From Humibacter ginsenosidimutans (GTDB lineage: Bacteria > Actinomycetota > Actinomycetes > Actinomycetales > Microbacteriaceae): 64,000 nt of DNA. The position numbers and the translations under genes are program-made. The DNA is taken from NCBI RefSeq assembly GCF_007859675.1, contig NZ_CP042305.1:3162001-3226000 (forward strand), given 5' to 3'. Within the stretch, counting starts at the first letter, position 1. Every line of letters starts with the position of its first letter. Shown piece by piece: positions 33,869 through 42,393 of the stretch. Below the pieces are notes generated by a model. The model was not told the DNA's origin and searched no databases. It was given only the letters and a program-made list of their open reading frames with translations.

Positions 33869-36800
33869 GTGACGGTGTCGATGCGCGTGATGTCGGCGGG
33901 CGACGGCTTCCGCTACCTCTTACGGACGGTCGCGGCAGGTGACGGAGACCGCAGTCTGTCGACGCCGCTGACGAGGTACTACGCCGATAAGGGCACACCG
34001 CCGGGATTCTGGCTCGGCACCGGCGTCCCGATGCTCGGGGCCGGCGAACTCCGGGTTGGGGACACCGTGAGCGAGACACAGCTTGAGCTGCTGTTGGGGA
34101 GGGGCCGTGACCCGATCACCGGGGATCCGCTGGGCCGCGGCTATCCGGTGTACGCCCCGTTGGAGAACCGGATCGCGGAGCGCATCGCCGAACTCGGCCC
34201 GACGTTGACCGTGGACGAGCGCGCGACCGCGGTGACGCGGATCGAGGCCGAGGAGACCGCGAAAGGCACGCGGCGGGCCGTTGCGGGGTTCGACTTCACC
34301 TTCTCGGTGCCCAAGTCGGTGTCGGTGCTGTGGGCGGTCGCGGACGCCGGCACGCAAGCCCTGATCGTGCAGGCGCATCACGAGGCCGTTGCGGAGGTCA
34401 TTGCGCTGATGGAGCGGGAGGTTGCGGCAACGCGCACCGGCGCAACGGGCCGCGACGGGGCCGTCGCGCAGGTCGACACCTTTGGGCTGATCGCAACGGC
34501 CTACGACCACTACGACTCGCGCTCGAACGACCCCCACCTGCACACGCACGTCGTGGTGAGCAACAAGGTCAAGACCGTCCTGGACGGACGCTGGCGGAGC
34601 CTGGACGGGCGCCCGATGCATGCCGCGGTGGTCGCCCTGTCCGAGCTGCACGAGGGCGTCATCGCCGACCATCTGACCCGAGCATTCGGCCTCGACTGGG
34701 AGCCCCGGGAACGCGGCGAGGACCGCAACCCGACCTGGGACGTGGCCGGCGTTCCGATGGCGCTGATCGAAGAGTTCTCCTCCCGCTCAGCGCACATCGA
34801 CCGCGAGGCGCGGCGCCTGGTCGATGAGTACGTCGCCGCGCACGGCCGTCAGCCGTCGAAGCCGACGATCCTCAAGCTGCGGGCGCAGGCCACGCTCTCG
34901 ACCCGGCCGGAGAAGCAGATCCACTCGCTCTATGAGCTGACGATGGGCTGGCGGCAGCGGGCTGCGCGTTTGCTCGGGAAGGACGCGACCGGATGGGCGC
35001 GCGATATGACCGGCACGCCCGTCCCGGCCGCGTTGCTGTGCGCGGACGACATGCCGCTGGAGCAGGTCGAGCAGGTCGGCCGGGTCGTGGTTGGCGTCGT
35101 CAGCGAGAAGCGGTCGACCTGGCGCAGGTGGAACCTTTACGCGGAGGCATCTCGACAGATCAAAGGCTGGCGTTTCGCGTCGACCGAGGACAGGGAGACG
35201 ATCACCGGAATGATCGCCGACGCCGCGGAGGCAACGTCGCTGCGGCTGACTCCGCCGGAGCTCGCGGTCTCACCGCCCGAGTTCCAAAGGGGCGATGGCA
35301 TCAGCGTCTTCCGTCCCCGCTACTCGGAGCTCTACTCCTCGCAGGACCTGCTCAACGCCGAGGACCGACTCCTGACACGGTCGCGGACGACCGAAGCGCC
35401 GCTCGTGTCCCTCGAAGCCGTCGAGGAGGTCACGGCACGGCCAGACCGGCACGGCCGGGTCCTGAGCCTGGACCAGGCGGAGGCGATCACCGCCGTTGCC
35501 GTCTCCGGCCGCACAATCGACGTCCTGGTCGGACCGGCCGGTGCAGGCAAGACGACCGCGATGACGGCGCTACGAACCGCGTGGGAAGCCGAACACGGTC
35601 CGGGCAGCGTCATCGGGCTGGCGCCATCCGCGGTTGCTGCCGACGTCCTGGCCGACGACCTCGGCATCCCGACGGAGAACACCGCCAAGTGGCTCGATGA
35701 GTACCGGCGGGGCCGTGCGGACTTCCACGCCGGCCAGCTCGTGATCGTCGACGAGGCATCCCTCGCCGGGACGCTCACCCTGGATACCATCACCTGGCTC
35801 GCGCAGGAAGCCGGTGCGAAGGTGTTGCTCGTGGGTGACTGGGCGCAACTGCAATCCGTCGACGCGGGCGGCGCGTTCTCCCTGCTCGTCCACGACCGCG
35901 ACGACGCTCCCGAGCTGGCCGACATCCACCGCTTCGTCAACGAGTGGGAAAAGCTCGCCTCACTCGAGCTGCGCCACGGACGCCCCGAGGCCGTCGACAG
36001 CTACGAAAAGCACGGCCGCATCCGCGGCGGCGAGACCGAGACGATCACCGAAACCGCCTACACCGCCTGGCGTGCCGACCTGCTGGCGGGCAAGGCCAGC
36101 ATCCTGGTCGCGCAGACTCGCGAGATCGTCGGGGTCCTGAACGAGCGCGCCCGTCTCGACCGCGTCCTCACCGGCGAGGTCGACCCCGAGCACGAGATCA
36201 ACCTTGTAGGCGGGTTCGTCGCCTCCGCTGGCGACGTCGTCATCACCCGACACAACGACCGCAGGCTCCGAGCCGGAAACAGCGGATGGGTCCACAACGG
36301 CGACCGCTGGAGGCTCACCCGCGTCCACGGCGACGGCTCCGTCACCGTCCGCCGCCCCGGCCACCGTCGCGGCGGCTCGGTCGTCCTGCCCGCCGACTAC
36401 GTGGCCGAACACCTCGACCTCGGCTACGCCGTGACCGGACACGGCGCGCAAGGCGTCACCGTCGACACGGCCCACGCCGTCATCACGCCGGAGACCACAC
36501 GGGAAACCCTATACGTCGCACTGACCCGCGGCCGCCAGTCCAACATCGCCTACGTCGTCACCGACCGCCCCGACGAACTGCACGGCAGGCCGCACGACGG
36601 CGAGCAGACCAGCACCGCCGTAGCCGTGTTCACCGACGTTCTCCAGCACATCGGAGCCGAGCCGTCCGCTCACGAGGCGATCGCCGCGGAGCAGAAGACC
36701 TGGACGAGCATCGCCCAGCTCGCCGCCGAATACGAGACGATCGCCGCTGCCGCCCAGCGCGACCGCTGGGTCCGCCTCATCAGGGGCGCTCCGCTCACGA

Positions 36801-37420
36801 GTGAGCAGGCCGAGGCCGTCCTGGCCTCCGATGCATTCAGCGCGCTCACCGCCGAGCTGCGCCGGGCAGAAGCGAACAGTTACAACCTCGACCAGCTCGT
36901 CCCGAGGTTCGTCGCCTCACGTCAGTACGAGGATGCCGACGATATCGCCGCCGTCCTCCACTACCGGGTGGCGAAGGCGACCGCCCGCCCTTCGGGGGCT
37001 GGGCGTGCCCGCCGCCCTTCTCGGCTCATTGTGGGCCTGATCCCGGAAGCGGCCGGAGTCACTGACCCCGCTATGCAGCAGGCGCTCACCGAGCGGGCAC
37101 AGCTCATGGAGCAACGCGCCGACGCCCTGACGAACCTCGCCATGACCGACACGCCGCCGTGGATCACCACGCTCGGCACGCCACCGCGCGACCGGGCTCG
37201 ACGAACAATGTGGATGAGACAGGCGCGAGTGGTCGCCGCGTATCGGGACCGCTACGGCATCGCTAGCGACGACCCGCTTGGGTCGCCGACAACCTCCGTC
37301 GCCCAACAGCTCGACCACGCGCGAGCACAAGCAGCACTCGACCGGGCACGCCTCCAGACTGCGCTGACCGATGAGCAGCGGACGGCCAGCCGACGAGCCG
37401 GGCCTGACCTTGGACTCTGA
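33869..37420 (+). CDS. MobF-family conjugative relaxase-helicase (TrwC/TraA type)
   Basis: 1183 residues. The N-terminal relaxase domain (about 1-300) has candidate nicking tyrosines Y37-Y38 (TRYYADKG), FDFTFSVPKSVSVLWA, and the metal-binding His triad PHLHTHVV (H223, H225, H227). A RecD-like helicase domain follows with Walker A GPAGAGKTT (about 555-563), VIVDEASLAG, GDWAQLQS and the late ATPase block YAVTGHGAQGVTVD to LYVALTRGR. It nicks and unwinds DNA for conjugal transfer. The GTG at 33869 follows GAGGAGG by 7 bases. The gene looks complete; with no coupling protein or mating-pair genes in the island, transfer would need a helper. Confidence 0.95.
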   Translation: MTVSMRVMSAGDGFRYLLRTVAAGDGDRSLSTPLTRYYADKGTPPGFWLGTGVPMLGAGELRVGDTVSETQLELLLGRGRDPITGDPLGRGYPVYAPLENRIAERIAELGPTLTVDERATAVTRIEAEETAKGTRRAVAGFDFTFSVPKSVSVLWAVADAGTQALIVQAHHEAVAEVIALMEREVAATRTGATGRDGAVAQVDTFGLIATAYDHYDSRSNDPHLHTHVVVSNKVKTVLDGRWRSLDGRPMHAAVVALSELHEGVIADHLTRAFGLDWEPRERGEDRNPTWDVAGVPMALIEEFSSRSAHIDREARRLVDEYVAAHGRQPSKPTILKLRAQATLSTRPEKQIHSLYELTMGWRQRAARLLGKDATGWARDMTGTPVPAALLCADDMPLEQVEQVGRVVVGVVSEKRSTWRRWNLYAEASRQIKGWRFASTEDRETITGMIADAAEATSLRLTPPELAVSPPEFQRGDGISVFRPRYSELYSSQDLLNAEDRLLTRSRTTEAPLVSLEAVEEVTARPDRHGRVLSLDQAEAITAVAVSGRTIDVLVGPAGAGKTTAMTALRTAWEAEHGPGSVIGLAPSAVAADVLADDLGIPTENTAKWLDEYRRGRADFHAGQLVIVDEASLAGTLTLDTITWLAQEAGAKVLLVGDWAQLQSVDAGGAFSLLVHDRDDAPELADIHRFVNEWEKLASLELRHGRPEAVDSYEKHGRIRGGETETITETAYTAWRADLLAGKASILVAQTREIVGVLNERARLDRVLTGEVDPEHEINLVGGFVASAGDVVITRHNDRRLRAGNSGWVHNGDRWRLTRVHGDGSVTVRRPGHRRGGSVVLPADYVAEHLDLGYAVTGHGAQGVTVDTAHAVITPETTRETLYVALTRGRQSNIAYVVTDRPDELHGRPHDGEQTSTAVAVFTDVLQHIGAEPSAHEAIAAEQKTWTSIAQLAAEYETIAAAAQRDRWVRLIRGAPLTSEQAEAVLASDAFSALTAELRRAEANSYNLDQLVPRFVASRQYEDADDIAAVLHYRVAKATARPSGAGRARRPSRLIVGLIPEAAGVTDPAMQQALTERAQLMEQRADALTNLAMTDTPPWITTLGTPPRDRARRTMWMRQARVVAAYRDRYGIASDDPLGSPTTSVAQQLDHARAQAALDRARLQTALTDEQRTASRRAGPDLGL

Positions 37421-37546
37421 CGGATGCTTCCGGATGTCGGGACGGGGGCTTACCCTGATGTCGAGCGGACAACACTGTCATCTATGCCGCAAGGCCGCCC
37501 TAGAGGTTCTCTTTCTACGCCGCTCACGACGAGAAGGAGACCAAGC

Positions 37547-37876
37547 ATGTTCCGACTCATCTGGGGAGTTAGTGTCCGCGTCCACTACCTGCTGCGCTGG
37601 GCACCGACCAACCTGCTGGTCGAAAGCGTCTTCACTCGGCGCGGTCTCAAGTGGGGCGTCCCGACCATGTTCATCGCCGTGCCATTGCTCCTGGCGGCCG
37701 CGGCATGCAGCTCTGGCATCCACGACGGCGGTCCCGGCTGGCTCAGCCTGCTCGTCGCTCTCTTCATCTGGGATGCCCTGAAGTTCACGTTTGCGGGGCC
37801 TGTAAGCATCGTTCTGCTGATCCAGGCACGCAGACAAGAGACGCGTGCCCGGCGGCGCGCAGTCGCGGGATCCTGA
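37547..37876 (+). CDS. Small membrane protein commonly found behind MobF relaxases
   Basis: 109 residues with two or three hydrophobic segments (about 40-55, 62-80 and 82-95), between a basic start (MFRLIWGVSVRVHYLLRW) and a basic tail (RRQETRARRRAVAGS). The ATG at 37547 is preceded by AAGGAG. I recall similar proteins next to relaxase genes in actinobacterial plasmids and islands, sometimes mislabelled sulfate permease; no function is established. It is 126 bases downstream of the relaxase and probably belongs to the mobilization module. Confidence 0.65.
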   Translation: MFRLIWGVSVRVHYLLRWAPTNLLVESVFTRRGLKWGVPTMFIAVPLLLAAAACSSGIHDGGPGWLSLLVALFIWDALKFTFAGPVSIVLLIQARRQETRARRRAVAGS

Positions 37877-38031
37877 CCGACTCTGGCCAAACGATGGTCT
37901 GAATCGAGGAAGAAAGCAGAACGCAACGCTGATCCAGCCTCTCGATCGCAACGAGCCGGGCCAATCAACTCGCGGCACCGCGAGCCGGCCCTAGTCCGGC
38001 CATCGTCATACAGCAAGCGGGTACGCTGATC

Positions 38032-39369
38032 ATGCGCGTCCGCGCCTCGCACAAGACTGAATCGGGAGTCGTGGAGAAGCAGCCTCTGTCCATCGGCAAA
38101 CTCGACAAGAACTACACGCATCGACTTTTCCGGTATCCCGCGAAATTTCATCCGCCGGTCGTGGACGCGCTATTGAAGCGCTACACCACGTCGGGTGGGC
38201 TCGTACTCGACCCGTTTTGTGGTAGCGGAACCACTCTAGTCGAGGCAGCGGTGAACGGCCGGCGAAGCGCTGGATCAGATGTTGATCCTCTAGCAGTGGC
38301 TATCGCACACGCAAAGTCCCGGCAGTACGACGTTGAGGTTGTGCAGAAGACTGCACAACGCCTTACCGATCGTCTCGCTGAGGTTGAGCGCCCGTTGAGC
38401 GCATATGAGGATTTCAAATTCACGGACTTGGATGAGAGCGAGTACGCGAAGGAAATCGGGGACCTCTGGGTCCCCCAGATTCCGAAGTTATTCCACTGGT
38501 TCAGACGTTATGTAGTCGTCGATCTGGCGCAACTACACGGCATGATCGCCGCGGTAGAACATGAAGGAGCGAGAGAACTACTTCTAATCGTGTTTGCCGC
38601 AATCATCCGAAACTCCAGCAACGCGGACCCGGTGCCAGTATCCGGACTCGAAGTCACCAGCCATATGAAGCGACTTGACGAGGAGGGAAGGCTGGTCAAT
38701 CCGTTCGCCCTGTATCGCAAGAAGCTGGCCTCGGCCCTCCTAAGCATCCGAGAATATGCGGACGCCTTGGTCGACGATGCCCTTGTCCCTGAGGTCTTCG
38801 AGTGCGACGCGACAGAACTCACTTTGAAGCAGAAGGCGGACGCGATCATAACTTCGCCTCCTTACCACAGCGCAGTGGACTACTACCGCCGGCACCAGCT
38901 TGAGATGTACTGGCTAGGGCTCACCGCAGGACAGAGCGAACGACTCGAGTTGTTGCCCAAGTACATCGGGCGGTCCCGCGTTCCGGCCTCGCATCCGTCG
39001 CTTGTTGAGCCATGGAAACCAACGCCACTCGCAGCGGCGTGGGAAGCGCAGATGGAGAAGAGCAGCCCGTCGCGAGCGCGGGACTTCCGCGCGTACATGG
39101 CCAGCATGGCGAAGGTCTTCGCACGCCTCGCCAATCTGTTGCCAGCGGATGCGCCGGCCCTGTTTGTTGTGGGGCGCAGCGCCTGGGATGGGGATGACAT
39201 CCCGACCGACGAATTGTTTGTCGAGATGGCGGCGCATCTCTTCGAACTCGACGAGCATCTTACGTATCCGGTCATCAACCGGTATATGTCGTATGCGCGT
39301 CGGAACGGAGCCAGCATTGACGAAGAGCACGTGCTGGTGCTTCGTCGGCGATCAGATCACGAGCAGTGA
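38032..39369 (+). CDS. Amino-group DNA methyltransferase of a putative restriction/defence pair
   Basis: 445 residues. The SAM-binding motif I is DPFCGSGTTLVEAA (D60 onward), preceded by YPAKFHPPVVDALL. The catalytic motif IV is TSPPY (residues 274-278), which marks N6-adenine or N4-cytosine methylation. Motif I comes before motif IV with an insert of about 200 residues, probably partly target recognition. The start at 38032 has no strong ribosome site. The next gene, 9 bases downstream, encodes a GHKL ATPase fused to a nuclease-like domain, so this methyltransferase probably marks self DNA against that partner. Recognition sequence unknown. Confidence 0.88.
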   Translation: MRVRASHKTESGVVEKQPLSIGKLDKNYTHRLFRYPAKFHPPVVDALLKRYTTSGGLVLDPFCGSGTTLVEAAVNGRRSAGSDVDPLAVAIAHAKSRQYDVEVVQKTAQRLTDRLAEVERPLSAYEDFKFTDLDESEYAKEIGDLWVPQIPKLFHWFRRYVVVDLAQLHGMIAAVEHEGARELLLIVFAAIIRNSSNADPVPVSGLEVTSHMKRLDEEGRLVNPFALYRKKLASALLSIREYADALVDDALVPEVFECDATELTLKQKADAIITSPPYHSAVDYYRRHQLEMYWLGLTAGQSERLELLPKYIGRSRVPASHPSLVEPWKPTPLAAAWEAQMEKSSPSRARDFRAYMASMAKVFARLANLLPADAPALFVVGRSAWDGDDIPTDELFVEMAAHLFELDEHLTYPVINRYMSYARRNGASIDEEHVLVLRRRSDHEQ

Positions 39370-39378
39370 GGGGGGCAC

Positions 39379-41976
39379 ATGTCAGACATTGACTCGCTGG
39401 ATTTGGAGGTTCCGCTCGGGACCGTGCTCGAGACGCGCGGTGCGAAGGTCAACCCAATCGCTGTGCGGCTCTCGCGCGAACTGATAACTCTTCTGAGCGA
39501 ACAGCTCTATACCAGCCCGACAAAAGCGATCGAGGAACTCGTCGTCAACTCGTTTGACGCCGACGCAGATAGTTGTTGGGTATTCGTTCCGGCCGCCTCG
39601 CCGGGAACCGATTTCGACGATTTGCACGTCATCGCAGTCTTCGACGACGGAGTCGGCATGGATGAGACGGGCCTCTCTGACCTTTGGAGAGTCGGTGCAT
39701 CAAGCAAGCGTGAAGAGCAGACCCAGCGCTTACGCAAGCGAACTCAGATTGGCAAGTTCGGCATCGGCAAACTGGCCACGTACGCCCTCGCTTCAAGGAT
39801 CACCTATATCACCTGCACAGGTGAAGGCGAGATCCTATCCGTCTCACTCTCCTTCGACTCCTTCGCATCCTCTGATGCTGGGGAATCGGACACGCCCGTT
39901 GAACTTCAGGTGATCCGGCTCGCAGAAAAGGATCTCATGGGCGAGGGTCGCATTCGCGAGCTGATGGCGGCAAACCGCCTTGACCCGAACGTGGCGCTCT
40001 CTGCAAGTGCTCATTGGACTCTTGTCTTGCTCGAAGAGTTCAAGCCGCGCGTCGAGAGGCTCTCGGTCAAGCGGTTGCGGTGGGTTCTCAGCACAGCGAT
40101 GCCGCTCTCGGAGTTCCGCCTCCATCTCAACGGTGATGAGGTGGAGTCCAGCAAGGCTGCCCAGGGTGTCGTCGTCGAATTCGAAGTCGGGGATCTGCCT
40201 AGGAGCCGACTCGAGCGGATCAACGCCAAGTCGTCACTGCAGTGGGAGAGGATGCAGGTTCAGGGGGAGGGGCCTTCAGGGCTGAAGTCAAGCCTTCTCC
40301 CCAGCGGTGTGCGCGGAACGGTGATGGTTTCTTCCACGTCTTTATACGGCGGAAAGAGTGCCGACCTCATCCGCTCGCATGGATTCTTCATCCGCGTCCG
40401 AAATCGTCTTATCTCCGAGGATGATCCGCTCTTCGGCGTCCAGCCGCTGAGCTACGAGGTGTTCAACCGCTTCCGAGCCGACCTCGAAGTGGACGACCTC
40501 GACGCCGACCTCACCGCGCCCAGAGAAGGAACCGGTTCCACAGATCGCGTCTCGGCTCTCCAAGATCTTCTGATCGAACTGTTCAACGAGGCGCGGGCGC
40601 GTTGGGAGAAGGCGGAGAAGGAGCGGTTTAAGCAGGAAACGAAACGCGAAGATCAGCGGAACTACGTCAACCCGCGTTTTGTCGAACGACCATTTGCAGA
40701 TGCGCTTGTCACGACTTCAGCCGAAGACGACGGCGAGTCGGGCGGATCGGACGCCGATGACTCCTGGTTCTACATGAAGCAGCCCCCGCCAGAAGACCTC
40801 CCCGATATCGTAGAGGGGCTTTACGAGACGACGGAGAGAGACCCGTTCCAATTCAGACTTGAAGAGTCCGGACGAGAAGCGCGCCTAGTTGTGTTCGACC
40901 CGGTCACCAGAACATTCGAGGTCAATGCAGATCACGATCTTGCTCTGGCATACAAAGACACGCCTCAGGCGCTGGATCTCCTGTACGACTTGGCCGCTGC
41001 GGAATCTCTACTCGAAACATATCTACGCGAGGTTGGATTGGCACCGAATCTTGTCGGTGAAGTCCTGGAGCGGCGAGATGGTCTGTTCAGGAGCCTCGCT
41101 CGAGAGAGGGTGAACTCGCCAGCGGCGATTGCTGCTTCGCTTCGGGATGCAACTGCCAGTGAGCGGGATCTCGAGATCGCAATGGTGGTGGCTGCCAGAG
41201 CCCTCGGGTTTGTCGCGAAGCACATTGGGAATGCCGGTCGGGCTGATGGGATTGCACGATTCACCGATTATCCGACGGGCAACGTCAAGATCACGCTCGA
41301 AGCCAAGTCGAGCGCCGATGAGCCGAGCTTAGGAGCGCTCGACTTTGCCGGACTACAACAGCACAAGAACGACGAAAACGCGGTCGCCTGTCTATTGATT
41401 GCGCCGCAGTACCCGGGTGGAAGCCAAGGTGACAATGCGGCTGCCGCAAAACGCGCTAAAGAACTCAAGATCAGCTGCTGGACGATCAATCAACTGGCAG
41501 AGGTCGTTGGCGCCATTGCGACTCGTGACATCACGGCACGCCACGTACTCGCGATCGTGTTGAACCACTTTACCCCCGAAGATGTGACTCACGCGATCGA
41601 CGAATTGCTGGCAGACACAGAAAATGCGCCTCGCGAATTGGCGGTGCACATGCTCGCCGCACTGCGTACCCTCGAAAAGACGGTCCCGGTAGATCGTGTG
41701 CGCAGTCTGGATATGATTTCACCGGAATTGGGACGACAGTCACTTCAGCCGTCGCAAAAGGAGCTCAAGATCGCGCTTCAGCAGTTGGCTGGCGCTAGTT
41801 CTGGCGCTATTTCGATCCTTCAAGACGGTGAGCGCTTTCATCTCAATACCTCTGTGGAAGAGCTGGAACGTAGGGTCGAAGCGTGGGCTCACAACGGGAG
41901 CTCCACCCGACGAGGAAGCACGTTCCACGAGTCCCCTTTGCCTGGCCACACTCGACCGGGTCTTGAAGTTGACTAG
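39379..41976 (+). CDS. GHKL (MORC/Hsp90-like) ATPase fused to a PD-(D/E)XK nuclease-like domain
   Basis: 865 residues. The N-terminal GHKL ATPase has the N-box EELVVNSFDA (52-61), DDGVGM (89-94) and GKFGIGK (125-131), plus a transducer-type domain to about 400. A coiled-coil, charged linker (about 400-470) follows. The C-terminal part has GRADGIARF (D623) and TLEAKSS (E641, K643), matching the D...ExK core of restriction-type nucleases. GHKL-MORC ATPases are known in prokaryotic restriction-modification loci beside methyltransferases, which fits the gene just upstream. A strong GAGGGGGG site precedes the ATG. It is likely the ATP-driven cleavage component. It lies last in the island, near the right attachment site. 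Confidence 0.82.
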   Translation: MSDIDSLDLEVPLGTVLETRGAKVNPIAVRLSRELITLLSEQLYTSPTKAIEELVVNSFDADADSCWVFVPAASPGTDFDDLHVIAVFDDGVGMDETGLSDLWRVGASSKREEQTQRLRKRTQIGKFGIGKLATYALASRITYITCTGEGEILSVSLSFDSFASSDAGESDTPVELQVIRLAEKDLMGEGRIRELMAANRLDPNVALSASAHWTLVLLEEFKPRVERLSVKRLRWVLSTAMPLSEFRLHLNGDEVESSKAAQGVVVEFEVGDLPRSRLERINAKSSLQWERMQVQGEGPSGLKSSLLPSGVRGTVMVSSTSLYGGKSADLIRSHGFFIRVRNRLISEDDPLFGVQPLSYEVFNRFRADLEVDDLDADLTAPREGTGSTDRVSALQDLLIELFNEARARWEKAEKERFKQETKREDQRNYVNPRFVERPFADALVTTSAEDDGESGGSDADDSWFYMKQPPPEDLPDIVEGLYETTERDPFQFRLEESGREARLVVFDPVTRTFEVNADHDLALAYKDTPQALDLLYDLAAAESLLETYLREVGLAPNLVGEVLERRDGLFRSLARERVNSPAAIAASLRDATASERDLEIAMVVAARALGFVAKHIGNAGRADGIARFTDYPTGNVKITLEAKSSADEPSLGALDFAGLQQHKNDENAVACLLIAPQYPGGSQGDNAAAAKRAKELKISCWTINQLAEVVGAIATRDITARHVLAIVLNHFTPEDVTHAIDELLADTENAPRELAVHMLAALRTLEKTVPVDRVRSLDMISPELGRQSLQPSQKELKIALQQLAGASSGAISILQDGERFHLNTSVEELERRVEAWAHNGSSTRRGSTFHESPLPGHTRPGLEVD

Positions 41977-42088
41977 TCCGCGTACTTCTACAAGTGCTCT
42001 GGCGCTAGCAGCGGCGTGCCTGGCTGAACGAATGAGAACCTCCGCGTGGGATGTGGCTCTTTAAAGGCCCGCGCCGCTGCCGGTTCAG

Positions 42089-42115
42089 GTGTCCCCCAAG
42101 TGTCCCGAGTGTCCC
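42089..42115. other. Repeated GTGTCCC motifs near both island ends, candidate integrase arm sites
   Basis: GTGTCCC occurs at 42089-42095, 42100-42106 and 42109-42115, about 150 bases inside the right attachment site. Near the left end, AGTGTTCC (12881-12888) and AAGTGTCCCG (12891-12900) lie about 80 bases inside, within the integrase coding end. Short direct repeats near both ends are where integrase arm-binding sites occur. Confidence 0.4.
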
Positions 42116-42261
42116 GAGTGCTGTGTTCCTCACCGCTTCCTGCGTGGGTGGAGTGCACAGCGTGCGAACGCTCGCGAAGTCCAAGAGGCCCAGAAAACAG
42201 CGGGTTCCTGCCTGTTACTGGCTCCGACAGACCCGAGAGCCCAGGCATGCCAAACCCCGGC

Positions 42262-42326
42262 GCACCACCCTGCTAAGGTGGAGTCCCCGCAAGGGGACCG
42301 AGGGTTCAAATCCCTCCGTCTCCGCC
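42262..42326 (+). repeat. Right attachment site: displaced 3' part of tRNA-Ser
   Basis: Perfect 65-bp copy of 12739-12803, without the 5' half of the tRNA, so not a functional gene. It is followed by G rather than A, so the original chromosomal tRNA gene had no complete encoded CCA. The original tRNA terminator follows at 42333. Confidence 0.95.
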
Positions 42327-42332
42327 GATCGA

Positions 42333-42363
42333 AACCCCCGGAAACTCAATGCTTCCGGGGGTT
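42333..42363. terminator. Original terminator of tRNA-Ser, now 29.5 kb from its gene
   Basis: Perfect 11-bp stem (AACCCCCGGAA at 42333-42343 with complement at 42353-42363), loop of 9, followed by CTTCCTT. It also serves the convergent gene at 42394-44094. Confidence 0.85.
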
Positions 42364-42393
42364 CTTCCTTTGCTTCGATCCGACGGACGTGCG

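Larger units (their letters stand above)
12739..42326. mobile_element. 29.6-kb genomic island inserted in tRNA-Ser(GCT)
   Basis: The region is bounded by a perfect 65-bp direct repeat of the tRNA 3' part, with a tyrosine integrase remnant directly beside the intact tRNA. This is the hallmark of site-specific integration into a tRNA. Cargo: AvrD/TetR/luciferase-like/LuxR cassette, RHS protein, an exporter operon, a degraded ISL3-type IS, a MobF relaxase, and a methyltransferase plus GHKL-nuclease pair. No type IV coupling or secretion genes are seen, so the element would be mobilizable rather than self-transmissible. The integrase is frameshifted, so it may now be fixed in place. Confidence 0.9.

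Noticed and set aside
42262..42326. Second tRNA-Ser gene
   Set aside because: Only the 3' part is present; the acceptor 5' strand and D-arm are missing, so it is the attachment-site copy.
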